Program-made: the position numbers and the translations under genes
Part shown: positions 15,316 through 15,493 of the stretch, one piece after another
Layout of the letters: every line of letters begins with the position of its first letter
Position numbering within the stretch: position 1 is the stretch's first letter
Assembly: GCA_905373625.1 (NCBI GenBank)
Contig: CAJPTS010000023.1
Span: forward strand, 1-15,493
Length of the DNA: 15,493 nucleotides
Origin: Bacteroidia bacterium
Lineage (GTDB): Bacteria; Bacteroidota; Bacteroidia; Bacteroidales; CAJPTX01
Reading direction: 5' to 3'
Notes under the pieces: model-generated
What the model was told of the DNA's origin: nothing
What the model saw: only the letters and a program-made list of their open reading frames with translations
Databases searched by the model: none

Positions 15316-15493
15316 ATGAGCACTACTCAGACACGCGATTTGCCAGTCGGCGTGCAACGTTTTGAAACGATACGCCAAGAGAATTTCCTCTATGTAGATA
15401 AAACCGCTTTTGTCGCCAAGCTTGTAAGAAAGACAGGGTTCTATTTCCTCTCACGCCCCCGCCGTTTTGGTAAGAGCCTTTTTCTTTCTACGC
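15316..15493 (+). CDS. AAA-ATPase-like protein, likely with PD-(D/E)XK nuclease domain (N-terminal part)
   Basis: The first 59 codons of a gene that runs off the window. The peptide starts MSTTQTRDLPVGVQRFETIR, then has YVDKT (residues 25-29) and SRPRRFGKS (48-56), which is the Walker A-like loop of the AAA-ATPase_like family (DUF1703-type). In that family an N-terminal P-loop domain is usually joined to a C-terminal PD-(D/E)XK nuclease-like domain, giving about 500-600 residues; the second domain lies outside this window and is only expected. These genes are commonly multicopy in Bacteroidales genomes and have no firmly known function. The ATG is the first in frame and gives the usual short lead before LPVGVQ. 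It is divergent from the envelope operon. Confidence 0.88.
   Translation, partial: MSTTQTRDLPVGVQRFETIRQENFLYVDKTAFVAKLVRKTGFYFLSRPRRFGKSLFLST

Overview
The window looks like a chromosomal segment from a Bacteroidota bacterium, most likely a Porphyromonas-type member of the Bacteroidales. The evidence is a gingipain-family (C25) protease with a type IX secretion (T9SS) C-terminal sorting domain, perfect TAnnTTTG promoter boxes, a beta-propeller/OmpA-type envelope protein, and an AAA-ATPase-like gene of a type that is multicopy in this group. There is no rRNA, tRNA, CRISPR array or recognisable insertion sequence.

Layout. Positions 1-305 are non-coding, with a hairpin and a possible leftward promoter box. 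Positions 306-5560 (minus strand) hold a two-gene unit: a large secreted gingipain R-like cysteine protease, then a YihY/BrkB membrane protein coupled to it by a TAATG stop/start overlap. Positions 5561-5704 are a divergent promoter region in which both strands carry the same decamer, GCTATCTTTG. Positions 5705-9506 (plus strand) are a tight aroB-aroD-aroE-aroA operon covering four consecutive or near-consecutive steps of the shikimate pathway. Positions 9507-9597 are a convergent gap with a strong 12-bp terminator hairpin. Positions 9598-14940 (minus strand) are a three-gene envelope operon: a lipoprotein of unknown family, a DUF5723-like outer-membrane barrel, and a beta-propeller / three-repeat / OmpA peptidoglycan-binding protein. 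Both internal gaps are 18 nt and both carry a strong Shine-Dalgarno sequence. Positions 14941-15315 are an AT-rich intergenic region, followed by the start of an AAA-ATPase-like gene cut off by the window end.

How the genes work together. The aro genes convert DAHP to 3-dehydroquinate (AroB), 3-dehydroshikimate (AroD) and shikimate (AroE), and later shikimate-3-phosphate to EPSP (AroA). DAHP synthase, shikimate kinase and chorismate synthase are not here. The protease is predicted to be exported by Sec, moved across the outer membrane by T9SS, and activated by cleavage after an Arg. The three-gene envelope operon resembles in domain logic the barrel plus propeller/OmpA pairs that support T9SS, so it may be an outer-membrane complex anchored to peptidoglycan. 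That link is inference.

Most interesting points: a gingipain R-like active site on a tail unlike RgpA, RgpB or Kgp; a protease start that must be moved 87 nt downstream because a promoter box lies in the longer reading frame; the uncharacterised lipoprotein/barrel/OmpA module; and an AroD that has lost two substrate-contact residues.
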